A DNA stretch of 64,000 bases from Hevea brasiliensis (taxonomy: Eukaryota > Streptophyta > Magnoliopsida > Malpighiales > Euphorbiaceae): NCBI RefSeq assembly GCF_030052815.1, contig NC_079499.1, positions 105,434,480-105,498,479 of the forward strand, given 5' to 3'. Positions 22,822 through 33,547 of the stretch are shown piece by piece. How positions within the stretch are numbered: the stretch's first letter is position 1; the number at the start of each line of letters is the position of its first letter. The notes under the pieces were generated by a model that was given only the letters and a program-made list of their open reading frames with translations, was not told where the DNA came from and did not search any database. Position numbers and translations under genes: made by a program.

Positions 22822-25800
22822 GTATGCACCTTAGTTATTATCTGTTCTCTGAGTCTATACTGTATTCCTCCTTCCTTCACACCTTATCCTGCTCTCGCCT
22901 TCCCCCCCTCCCCCTTTCTCTTTCTCTTCTCCCCCTCTCCTCTCTTTTTCTTGTATAAGACAATGACTTGCTATTTAATCCACAATAGGTCATAGATAAA
23001 ATTTCTAAAGATGATAGCCTTTTCCTTACTTTTAGAATACATGATTCTATGCTTACAACTAATGTTTCTAGTACTGACTCTGATTATTAGCTTAGCAGGA
23101 CGTGCCTTGCATTTTGGACTCGTTTGATTTTCGTAGCATTCCTTACATAGCTTTGGTTTCTGTAGCCCTACTTGCAAATAGTTCTTAACTTCTACAAGAA
23201 TATTTTGATTCCTTTCCATATATGATTGGTGCTCATTGAGCTTTTTATTGTCAACTGTTTTTACTTTCATAATTCATTGTTACATACCTTGAATTACCAT
23301 CATTTGTGATCTAGGACAGTGTTGCACAGCAGAAAGTGAGAAAAACCTATTTGAGACTTGAGAGAATAAAGCCCTGTTTGGCATTAAGTTTCAGAGCCTG
23401 AAACTGCATTTCTGAATAAAATCACCCTTTTCGAGAAAGTAGTTTGAAAAAAAAGTTGTTTTATTATTTTAGTGTTTTTATGATTAAAACTGATCAAATT
23501 TAATTTTTAATTATTTTTTAACACTCTCTATCTAGTATATTTAAAAAATTGATTTTCTTAACTGCAGTTTCAACAGCAATGCCAAATAGGGCCTAAGAAA
23601 TATGCCGAAGAATAGAAGAAACAAAAGATTGAAAATTAACACCATAATTAATTATTTATTCTAATTCATTAATGGGCACATAGAAGGAAAGATTCTTTTT
23701 TTTAATGTTGCAAAATGTCTTTTTTTTTTTTACTTTTTAAAATTTTTTGATTTTGTAAATGAGCTTGTAATGCAGCATTTAGTTGTGTTTAAGATGAAGT
23801 TTAACATTTTATATCGTTTCAATTATCATAATAATTTGAGGGCTAATGGCGAATGTGATGCAGTCAAGGAAAACTAAATTTAGGAATTATTTTTTTATTT
23901 AATTTTAATTGTGAAATTAAGATCTCTGATTCAGATTATCTAGTACAATTAGGAAGTTTAGGTTCCTATTATTTAGGAATTCTATTTTTATGAGGTATAT
24001 TGGAAAAGTTATAGTAGGTTTCTCCTAGTTAGTATCGGTTTAATATTTTCCTAGTTTGGTATTTCTAATCCTAGCAGTAGTAACTAGTAAGGTTAGTTAT
24101 TATTCTATAGATACATATGTAATTTAGGGTTTTTTTTTTTCTCTCCTGAGGTTTGTTATTTGACAATTAAGAATTAAATAATTATGAGAGTATCATTTCT
24201 TTTTTAGTTGAGTGTTTTATTTCTGTGGATCTATATCAATTTGGTGTCAAAGCTTGTTTGACCGAAATTTCTGAATTTCTTCCTTGACCACATGGTTGTT
24301 CACCATTTATTGTTGTTTTCTTGGTATTTTTTATTCTTAATGTACATTAGCTGAAGGCTGGTTGGATTGTTGAAGTTTTCTAGCAGTTTCCTAGGATCTT
24401 TGAAGACATGGTTCTATCCATGAAACAAAAGGTTTTACTTTTGCTGCTATGCTAGTTACTTTCTTAGTGGAAACTGTTGGACAATCTGATCACCAAGTCA
24501 ATGTAGCAGCTGCAGTTTCTTTTTTTATATAATTCTTTTTTTAACTGCTGAATTTGTAGGCGGGAAAAAAATCTAGTGCTACATCTATTCCTTGGCCTTT
24601 GAAGATTGCATCTCTTCCTTGACAATTAGATTCTATATGGTTTGTATTCAAAGATTACAAGCTGAAATTGATCCTTACAGTCTGAATTATTTTTTAAATT
24701 TCAAACTGTCAAACATCTTTTATGAGCTTGAAGCATAGAGAAAGCATTGTGTGTTTCGACAAGCATATTGGAAGACATCTTTTATTCAGCTACAAATAAG
24801 TTTTAACTATTTGCTTGTGATGCTTACTCTCCTAACCTTTCTCAAGAAAATTCTAAAGAAAAACGTGAGAAGCCTCTTGAAGAAACTTTGGATAAGGTCG
24901 AAGTTATATTAAGAAATCTTGAAGATATTATTATTTACAAATCAAAATAATGCAAGGCAAGCATTTCATAATGAAAAGCAAGTAGTGTAATTTGAAGGAT
25001 CAAAAGGTTTGGTTGTGGAGACTTTGCATATTGATAAGGTTGAGTTGGAAAAATTTAAGAACCCATTGTAGGGAAAGAAATGATAAGATATGAGCCATAA
25101 TAGTTTGAGGAATGTATTCTATTGTTCATGGTGAACCGAAGAGCTTTCAACATTGGTTGTGACTAATTTTATATGTTCATATGTTCCTAGGGATGTGAGA
25201 GAAAAAATGAAGTTCATTGTTTCACTCTTTTTACTACCATCTAAGAAAATAAGAGTTACTTGGTCTCCAAATTCAGTTATTGATTCTTTGGCGCTATAAA
25301 ACTTGAGGGTGTGTTTTCTCCAAGCTGGAGAGAATGATGCAGTTAAGGAAGCTAGAATTAGAATTGTTTTTTTTTTTAATTTAATTTTCAATTATGAAAT
25401 TAAATTCTTTAATTTAGATTTTCTTGTGCAATTAGGAAGTTTAGGATTATATTATTTAGAAATTCTATTGTTGTTAAGAATATTTAAAAAGTTATAGTAG
25501 GTTTAGAATTTCTTAGTTAGTATTGGTTTAACATTTTCCTATATTGGGTTTCCTAATCTTATTAGTGATTGGTTATTAGTCTATAAATACCTATGCAATT
25601 TAGTTTAGAGCTTTGTTATTTGACATTGAGGATTGAATGCTTTCGAGAGTATTGTTTCTTTTTCTGTTGAGTTTTTTTTTTTTTGGTTCTACATTACAAC
25701 GGTTTTGAAAGTTTGTCTAATTGGTGTTTATTTATAGTTGAAGTTTGTGTAGTTAAATGTAATACAATTTCAAATTGAGTTAAAGTGATTTGTTTAGTGC

Positions 25801-27636
25801 CTTTTTGGGTGTTGGAATATCACTTGTGGGAATAAGTCCCATATCAGTAATGTATAACAAAATTAAAGGGCATATAAGTGTTAGCAAACCTTAGCTAAAA
25901 TGGCTTAGGCTATTTTGGTGATGGAGAGCCTAGTTAAAGCCTAGTTTAGCCTGTAACCTGCCAATTTGATATTCACTTTCTTTGGGTCATAAATCTTAAC
26001 ATGGTATCAGAACCATGGTTTCAAATCGTGATCGTGTTCATGCTCACGGTCACGAGTAACGGAAACAGGCCTATAATGGCCATAATGTAACGGTAACAGT
26101 TTGGCGCTACGCAAATTTTTTTTTTTTTTTTGAAAATTTGTAAAGTTCGTAAAATGACTATATATTGGTAGATACAAGGAAAACTAAGATATACAACTAA
26201 AGAGCGAAAAACCATGAACTTTACAAACTTTCAAATGTGGGACATAATGATTTTCCTTGTACCTTCAAATTCTGTATCATGTGGTATTAATGAGCCTAAT
26301 GTTTGAAATGGTAGGGACTAAATAGCTATTCCATTTAAGAGCTGGGGCCTATAGTTATTGTATTTAATAAATTTGTTATCTATTGGCTAATGGAAGGACT
26401 GAAGTGCAATTGGCTTTAAATTTCAGGGACTTTGTGCTACAAGTTTTAAAAAATAAGTTGACTCAAGTGAATATCATGTCTAACTTAAAGAGTTCTTTTT
26501 TATTTACTCTTATTTATTATTTTGCATGGAACGTAAAATTTTCACATGTAGAAGGGGAAACAGGGTTCTAACTTACTATCTACTGTGGCCAGGTAACAAT
26601 GCCTAGAGATATTTTGCATTATGGGGGCATAGAGCACAGGGAGTTGCATAATTCCTACGGCTACTTCTTCCACATGGCAACATCTGATGGGCTTTTAAAG
26701 CGCGGAGATGGGAAGAGCAGGCCCTTCGTTTTGTCAAGAGCATTTTATGCTGGAAGTCAAAGGTATGGAGCTGTTTGGACTGGAGACAACACAGCAGATT
26801 GGGATCAATTAAGGGTTTCAGTTCCAATGATTCTGACTCTAGGTCTCACTGGAATGTCATTCTCTGGTAAGTATGGTTTCTTTGTTTTGGGTTCCTCATT
26901 TCCTAGATGGTCACAGCTGATCATTTTTATTCCATTTCCCTATCTTTTAGGCGCGGATGTTGGTGGCTTCTTTGGGAATCCAGAGCCCGAGTTACTCGTT
27001 CGCTGGTATCAGCTTGGTGCTTACTATCCTTTCTTTCGAGCTCATGCTCATCTTGACACAAAGAGAAGAGAACCTTGGCTATTTGGGTACATATTCTCTA
27101 CTTCTCAAATTAGTTGATCATGCAACTACTATTTGTGCTTTGTGCACCTTTTTTAAAAAATAATTTTGTTAATTTTTTTGTGGGAGTGGCTATGGGGTAG
27201 GGCAGGGTGGAAATGGGCTTCCCCTTTTTAATTGTTATTATTTTATAAATTATTAAAAAAAATTATATTTTAACATATTATCATCTCATTTTTTCTCTGT
27301 ATATTTCAACATATTAGCATCTCATGTTTTTGTGTGTGTGTGTGTGTGTGTGTGTATACATATTAAATTTTGCATGCTATTGGTTAATATTTAAAAAAAA
27401 AAAAGGAAAAATAATGTTAAGTAATAAACTTTGTAATTTAAAAAATATAAAAATAATTGTATATTTTTTGTGTTAAAATAATAATAAAATATATTTTTAT
27501 TAACATCAGGGAGTGGTGGGGGCCTAAACTCCTCATCGCATATGGAAGGTTGGGATTCCCTGCCAAGTTCAGTGCAGGGCAGGGATTCCCCACTGGAATT
27601 GGTAGAAATTGCCATCTAAATTTTTGTGTGGGTTGT

Positions 27637-27667
<31 letters not shown>

Positions 27668-30600
27668 TGTATTTGGTTTGGTGGGGGGGGGGGGGGGGTT
27701 GGTTTGTGTTTGTTAGTCAGTGCTGTCAGTGTTGCTCTATGTGGGCAATCAAGATTTATGGTGTTGTTTACATTGTTCTTGTGCATTATTCACTCTTTTT
27801 TTTCTCTCCAATCCATGTTATACATTGTCCACTCTGTAGGCATTGCTTTTTCTTTTTATATTCGTTTGTTTGGCTGTATGTGGTTGCATTATTTCCTGGA
27901 GCATTGCATGATGGAGTCCAGGCTATAATATTTGTCTTCAAATGCTTAATATAAACTATGCCCAACTTTATTTTCAATGGTAGAAATGTGTAACATTTAA
28001 ACCTGGAGGAAAACTCATTAATTTCTTGCAGCTGTGCTTTTCTTGATTTTTCTTCTATTACTTTTCTCCATTGCCTGTGGAAATCTAAGCAATGGGTTTT
28101 TTTTTTTTTTTTAATCCCTGATTTGATGCTTAAATAGTTGTATGCAAGATGATTGGGTTGTCTGTTGCTTGTGATGTGTTTCACATTGAATGAATGTGCT
28201 CAATTGTTGCAGAAAAGATGTCATGGTCTCAATTGATATGAGTATGGAGTTGGCTGCAGAAAAGATATATTTGCCTGTGTCTAAGTTGTTGGGAATATGT
28301 TTTGATGGGTTGGACAATCAAATTTTGTTGACTGGTTGGCTTTTTGCATCTGCAAAATATGCTGTGTGCTTGACTAATTTTCAACTCTGCCCAAAAATAA
28401 TAATTGCTTTGCTTTATTAGCATGTTACAATTGTACAATATTTTACATTCATGACGGCATGTGGGGAATGATATCATGTATGTATTAAAACTATGAAGCA
28501 TACATGCAATAACCATTCAATATACTAGTGTTGTTAAAGGCATGCCTCAGGGTAATGCCTCTACTAGTGAAATGTGGGTGACTTTTAACAGGTGTTTGCC
28601 TTATGGGCCTTGGTGTGCACCTTGTTCCTAGTGCAAGGCTCTAGAAAGGCATGTCTTCTTAATTTCCAGCTTTGGCAAGCGCCTCCATTGGCAAAAGACC
28701 CTACCATTAGACTTGGATTTTGCTGATCTACCAGAATCTGATATTGTCATACTAGGAAGTCACTGGAATTAGTGTCATTGGAGATAAAAAGTAGCAGGAA
28801 TCTCATTAAAACACCACAACTAGGATTGCTGATCTCCCATATTTCCATTTTCGTTACTCACACTCCTTTAATCCCTCTTCTTGTACCTTGTTTTAAATCT
28901 TCTCTCATTATCTCGCTTATTTTCGCTTGTTGTTGGACTCCTTTGTTTCTAGTTTATTTGAAATTGCCCTTTTTTAAACACTACTAACGGTGCTATTTGG
29001 GTAATTGGGTTCATTATTTCAGGATTTTCTGAGAGTTATTCTTTTTGTTTTAAGGAAAAACACTAACATGCTATTTAGGTCCTCTGTTCATGGGTTATCT
29101 AAAATTGCTTCTTTATTTTCTTTTTCTAACACTAATAGCGTATTTGGATTTGTCTTGGATGTCCAAAATTTGGTTTATTTTATTTTCTCAGAAGTTCTAG
29201 TAGTGTTCTCCTAAAATAAAAATGATATTAATGGCTGTGAAATTCATATTCATTTCATGTACTTTTCTATGCTTATTAATCTTTTTAGATTGATAATTTT
29301 GATAAATTTGGTTAAATAGAGCTAATGATGACTATCTGATTTTAATTATAATTTTTAGTTAAATTTTACATTTTTTGCGCCTGACCTCATTCAGGTGTGT
29401 GCCTGTGCCTTTAATAACTATGCCACATATTGGTGCTGACTAGAAAATAACAAATTGAAGATATTTTGATATCTAGTGTGATTTGGTGGTAAATGTAATG
29501 TTAGACTGAACTATATATGGATACTAGTTTGGTAACTTGAAACCAAATGAATTTTGATTTGACTTGTAAGCAACTTGTGTGCTTCAATTGTCTAATCTAG
29601 AATTTTTTTTTTTTTTTTTTTTGAGTCTTGGAAATGAAAGTTCTTAAATGATTGTAGGGAGCGAAATACAGAGCTTATCAGAGAAGCCATACATGTTCGT
29701 TACATGTTGCTCCCATATTTCTACACATTATTCAGAGAAGCAAACTTTAGTGGTATTCCTGTCATGCGGCCTTTGTGGATGGAGTTCCCTTCTGATGAAG
29801 CTACTTTCAGCAATGATGAAGCTTTCATGGTTGGAGGCAGTCTTTTGGTGCAAGGGATTTACACTGAGGTGCTACTGTAACTTATTCTATATCAAATTTG
29901 AGAGTTTTTCTCTTGGCTTTCTCTTCTTATTGTCTCCTAAATTGAAATGTTTTATATTTTATTCCTACCAGCGAGCTAAACATGCTTCTGTCTACTTGCC
30001 TGGGAAAGAATCTTGGTATGACCTCAGAACAGGAGCTGCATTTAAGGGAGGTAGAACCCACAAGCTGGAGGTTTCAGAGGAGAGTGTTCCTGCTTTCCAA
30101 AGGGCTGGAACTATCATACCAAGAAAGGACCGGTATCGTCGAAGCTCCACACAGATGGTGAATGATCCTTACAGTCTGGTATGTAATTGACAACTGATAC
30201 TTTTAGGCGCATATTTGTTTCAACTGCATATACAACACTGATTGGGGCACTCATATATATATACACAAAAAGTCTTGCCCCAACAAGAAGTTCCATTCTT
30301 GGAGGTATCATCAATTACTTGACAACGCCATAGCATGTTTAAAATTCTTATTTTTGTAACCTCATGTCTCATGAATCTGCTTATCATAGCTCTATAATTA
30401 CTGGTCATATTATAATTTATTACTGGTTATATTATAATTTGGGGTTTGCATAGTTAAATTTCATTAAAATGAAACCTGAAAAAAGAATAATGGGGTAGTT
30501 TTCGATTGTAGAGGTAACTCAAGAGATGGGGTTCATGGAATAGAAAGCAAGGTGGGGGTTTATGGGTTAGAGATCAGGTGGTGAGACAGTTATCATCTTG

Positions 30601-31168
30601 TTCTATTCCCTTTGGTTAACATAGGTTTCATACTCAGGCATAGATAAACTTGCATCAAAGTTCATCCCTATCTTTAAATATCAAAATGCATTTAACCATG
30701 TAATTGCTGCAACTTCTTTGAATTCAGATATCTCTATATATTAGACCTTTTTTTGGTTCTTAGCATGAACAGCCACTGATTTTAACTTGTCCATAGGTGA
30801 TAGCTCTAAACAGTTCTCAATCAGCTGAAGGAGAACTTTACATTGACGATGGTGAAAGTTTTGATTTCTTGCAAGGGGCATACATCCATCGCCGCATCAT
30901 GTTCTCAGATGGCAAGCTTACTTCTGTAAACTTGGCTTCCAATACTGATGGCAAATCTCAATTTTCTTCAAGATGCGTCATCGAAAGAATTATACTACTA
31001 GGATACTCACCTAGGCCAAAGACTGCAGTAATTGAACCTGCAAATCAAAAAGTTGAAATTGAACTTGGGCCACTTCGGCTTCAAAGTGGTGCACGTGGAG
31101 CTTCTTTTGTAACCATCCGCAAACCAGTGGTCCGAATTGGAGATGATTGGACAATAAAAATTTTGTAA
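21223..31168 (+). CDS. PSL5: Glucosidase II alpha subunit (GH31), ER N-glycan processing
   Basis: Six exons (21223-22821, 26593-26866, 26951-27086, 29658-29868, 29972-30178, 30797-31168) join to 932 codons in one frame, near the known length of the Arabidopsis protein (RSW3/PSL5; animal GANAB). The enzyme trims the two inner alpha-1,3-linked glucoses from N-glycans in the ER lumen and works with a beta subunit in the calnexin cycle. A hydrophobic signal peptide occupies residues 1 to about 27. A mutarotase-like N-terminal domain follows. The GH31 barrel starts near residue 364, with [10 protein letters not shown] (D409). The nucleophile D522 lies in WNDMNEPS and the acid/base D598 in WTGDN. 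There is no KDEL, as expected for a subunit held by its partner. ATG 21223 has a purine at -3; 21235 is a weaker alternative. All key residues are intact, so it should be functional. Confidence 0.96.
23856..25698 (+). mobile_element. Non-autonomous Copia-like LTR element in glucosidase II intron 1
   Basis: Two similar LTR-like blocks (23856-24238 and 25335-25698) both begin TGATGCAGT and share 'gcaattaggaagttta(g)g' and 'gttatttgaca' phrases. The first ends at a PBS-like TTGGTGTCAAAGC. The roughly 1.1 kb between them holds no gag or pol motif that I can find. This is the shape of a TRIM or LARD element. No matching target duplication was found and the LTRs are clearly diverged, so the boundaries are less certain. 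A relative lies at 55373. Confidence 0.6.
25810..26001 (+). repeat. Small Copia-type solo LTR with adjoining primer site
   Basis: The 192-bp block starts TGTTGGAATATCACTTGTGGG, ends CTTAACA and is directly followed by TGGTATCAGA (the iMet primer site). The same LTR occurs in antisense at 59423-59618. Only the LTR and PBS remain; the sequence then runs into the repeat at 26005. Confidence 0.7.
26005..26200 (+). repeat. Dispersed repeat, inverted relative of 12440-12625
   Basis: It carries 'catggtttcaaatcg', 'gtaacggaaacaggcctata', 'ggccataatgtaacggtaac' and 'ggcgctacgcaaa', matching the reverse complement of 12440-12625. It holds no coding potential. It abuts the LTR/PBS at 26001, which suggests that one element inserted into the other or was truncated by it. 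Confidence 0.55.
26593..26866 (+). CDS. PSL5: Glucosidase II exon 2 (residues 534-625)
   Basis: Acceptor TGGCCAG and donor G|GTAAGT, ending in phase 1. It encodes the acid/base motif WTGDN and the [20 protein letters not shown] segment that lines the GH31 active site. Confidence 0.95.
26951..27086 (+). CDS. PSL5: Glucosidase II exon 3 (residues 625-670)
   Basis: Acceptor TATCTTTTAG and donor GG|GTACAT, phase 2. It encodes [20 protein letters not shown] and [18 protein letters not shown], a stretch conserved in all GH31 processing glucosidases. Confidence 0.95.
27087..29657 (+). other. Glucosidase II intron 3, with microsatellites and a transposon
   Basis: This 2.6-kb intron contains (TG)n at 27332-27355, (GA)n at 27639-27662, a long G run near 27682-27699 and a possible hAT-like element at 28527-29422. 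Translations through the (GA)n and G runs give apparent ORFs that have no support as genes. Confidence 0.8.
28527..29422. mobile_element. Possible hAT-type non-autonomous element
   Basis: The ends form an imperfect inverted repeat: left 'gttgttaaaggcatgcc' and right, reversed, 'agttattaaaggcacaggc'. The adjoining interior is rich in 'aaggc' and 'gcctt' phrases. A related end ('ctattaaaggtgtgcctgagg') occurs at 60820, and similar interior phrases at 62550-62660. No transposase is visible and no 8-bp duplication could be confirmed. Confidence 0.4.
29658..29868 (+). CDS. PSL5: Glucosidase II exon 4 (residues 670-740)
   Basis: Acceptor ATTGTAG. The exon encodes [20 protein letters not shown] and [17 protein letters not shown], part of the C-terminal beta domain. 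The donor is GAG|GTGCTA, which is unusual after the GT, but it is the only junction that keeps the conserved frame into exon 5. Confidence 0.93.
29972..30178 (+). CDS. PSL5: Glucosidase II exon 5 (residues 741-809)
   Basis: Acceptor TCCTACCAG and donor CTG|GTATGT, phase 0. It encodes [17 protein letters not shown] and [15 protein letters not shown], matching the family C-terminal domain. Confidence 0.95.
30797..31168 (+). CDS. PSL5: Glucosidase II exon 6 (residues 810-932 and stop)
   Basis: Acceptor TTGTCCATAG. It encodes [20 protein letters not shown] and ends at DDWTIKIL followed by TAA (31166-31168), the conserved end of plant glucosidase II alpha. Confidence 0.95.
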   Translation: MIALNSSQSAEGELYIDDGESFDFLQGAYIHRRIMFSDGKLTSVNLASNTDGKSQFSSRCVIERIILLGYSPRPKTAVIEPANQKVEIELGPLRLQSGARGASFVTIRKPVVRIGDDWTIKIL

Positions 31169-33542
31169 GAACCAATCGGGATCATAAGATTTTCCTTAGG
31201 AAAGATTTTCCCGGTTAATTACTAGGATGTAGTCAACTAAAAGATCGGACTTGTGTTTCACAAATACTGGGGTCATGCAAGGTCCAAAACGCTATTTGAT
31301 TGCTGTTTGCTAGGAGGGACTGGGCTTCTCACAATACCAAACATTGACCATAAGCGTAATTGTAATGGATTAGTTAATTGTCTGTTTTTGTTATTGGGGT
31401 TATTGTTGCGTTACATCTCCTTGAATATGTTAAAAGATATTAAAATTTTAAATGTGATATTTTAATTATAAAAAATTTTTAAATAGTAAATAATTTTTAA
31501 ACTGCTTTCTACTACATTTAAAATAATTAATTTTTATTTTTTTTTTATTTTTTGGCATTTCAATTTTAATTCCTAACGGAACTTAAGACCGGTATAAAGT
31601 GGAAAGAAGGGATGTTTGAGCTGAAGAATAAAGCAGTGGGGTTTAAAGCTTCATGGTAAAAAATTTTATAACTTTGTGCCTTTCTGCAATTTTGTTCAAG
31701 CTTCTTAATTTCGGTATTTTGTTCTAATTTATATTAAAATAAAAGATGAGTTGAAAATTTCCTGCAAGTAATTTTTTTTTTTTATCCAATTGTACAAAGG
31801 CGCAACTGACGTGAGATATTCTGGTCGCGGGCAGACGCACACTGGTTTGCCTTGGGTATTTTGCCTTTTTTTTTTATTATTGAAAATAAATATGCATATG
31901 TATCGGTTTAATAACCTTGTGACAATTTTACTGTAAAATGTGTTAACCCTTGAAAGCCTTTACACACACTCGTATACAATTGACGTCTACCTATAAATAA
32001 TTAAATATACCAAAAAATTTAAAATATATTTCAAATAACATTGCATGAAAAATTTAATTAATCAATATAATACACAAATTTATACATGGTTATTATTAAA
32101 AAAAAAATTTATATTAATATGCCGAAAACACCCCACAAGGTAATTTTAATTATATTATATATAAATGTGGAAAGGGAAATATTAGTTTGTCAAAGATGCC
32201 ATTTATTTTTGAAATTAATTATAATTATATTTTTATTATTTAAATTAATTTTAATATTTTCATAAATTTAAAATTCTTAATTTTAAAGTTCATATAAATT
32301 TAAAATTCTTATTATTATTTATAATTGACTTCAATTAAATATAAAATTTTATAAAAATAATTAATTAAAATAAAAAATTAATAAGTAAAAAAAAAAAAAC
32401 AATTACTGTATAATCTATATCTATCTATCTACCTATAATCTATTTATAATTTATATTTTACACATAAATGTATGAACATTAACTTTGTTCAAATTGTTCT
32501 TCATTTTTAAAATTAATTATATTTTTATTTTTATTATTTAAATTAATTTTAAAATTTGTATAAATTTAAATTCTCAATTTTAGAGTTAATACAAATTTAA
32601 AATTCTTAGTTCTATTTAGACTTAACTTCATATAAATATAAAACTTTAAGAGAAGTCATTAACTAAAATAAAAAATTAATAAATAAAAATAAAAATATAA
32701 TTTAATCAAAATACTTTATAAGTATTTAATTTTTTAAATTTATATTTACAATTAGTTATTTATTATATATTTTTAAAAATATTTTATCAGTTGTATATTA
32801 TTTTTTAAGTTAATTTGCATCTAAGATTTTTTTTATTACAATGAAATAATATATTAATATTTAAAAAATTATGAATATTAATTAAAATTAAATATTTTAA
32901 TGACTCTAATTTATAAAAATAAAAATAATATAAATCATCCAAAATTATAATTAATTTTAAATTTTATTAAATTAACAACTTAAAAGGAATTTTATTTAAT
33001 TTTAATTAAAGATTAATACTAACAAAAAATTTTTTAAAGACAATTAAATTTAAACCTAATAACTTTATTCATATGTATATCTATATTATTACAAATATGA
33101 TTTCTTAAAAATTACTATTATAGAGCTAGCATTATGCTACTTATAAAATATTATCTCTTGTGTTAATAATAAATAAAGGGGTAATATTAATAATATAATA
33201 ATTAATTAATTAATTTTATATTTATAATATTATGTTATTATTTGTTTTATTTTTTTAGCATCGAAAATAGTAGTGTTAATGGCTTTTGTTCTTTTGAATG
33301 AACAAAAAATAATTGATAAGAACTTAAATTAAAAAGATATTATAAGAATCAAATCATATTGGATTAAATTTATTTAATTATGTTGATATAATTCTAATTT
33401 TGTATTAATAACTTAATTGGAAATCATATTATACCTAATCATATTGAATACCAAATAAAGAAATAATTAAAGTTGAAATCAATTTTATAAAAGTATTTTT
33501 TATGATTTTTTTAATATAATTTTAATATCATTAAAATTTAAA
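31169..33542. other. 3' UTR and AT-rich intergenic DNA
   Basis: The first roughly 300 bases are presumably the 3' UTR of the glucosidase gene. The remainder is very AT-rich with repeated 'aatttaaaattctta' phrases (for example near 32260-32310 and 32570-32610), which form a diverged direct repeat of about 300 bases. No ORF of interest was seen. Confidence 0.5.
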
Positions 33543-33547
33543 CACAT
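33543..33547. repeat. Target-site duplication CACAT, left copy
   Basis: CACAT precedes the Gypsy 5' LTR and recurs exactly at 47418-47422 after the 3' LTR. Confidence 0.85.

Noticed and set aside
22822..22995. Extension of the glucosidase II exon 1 reading frame
   Set aside because: It follows a good donor, is low complexity, and the conserved protein continues at 26593 instead.
27332..27355. (TG)n run considered as a regulatory element
   Set aside because: It is a plain intronic microsatellite; nothing in the sequence shows a function.
27457..27954. 165-codon ORF in glucosidase II intron 3
   Set aside because: It is driven by (GA)n and poly-G tracts giving RERERE and GGGG, with no homology signal.
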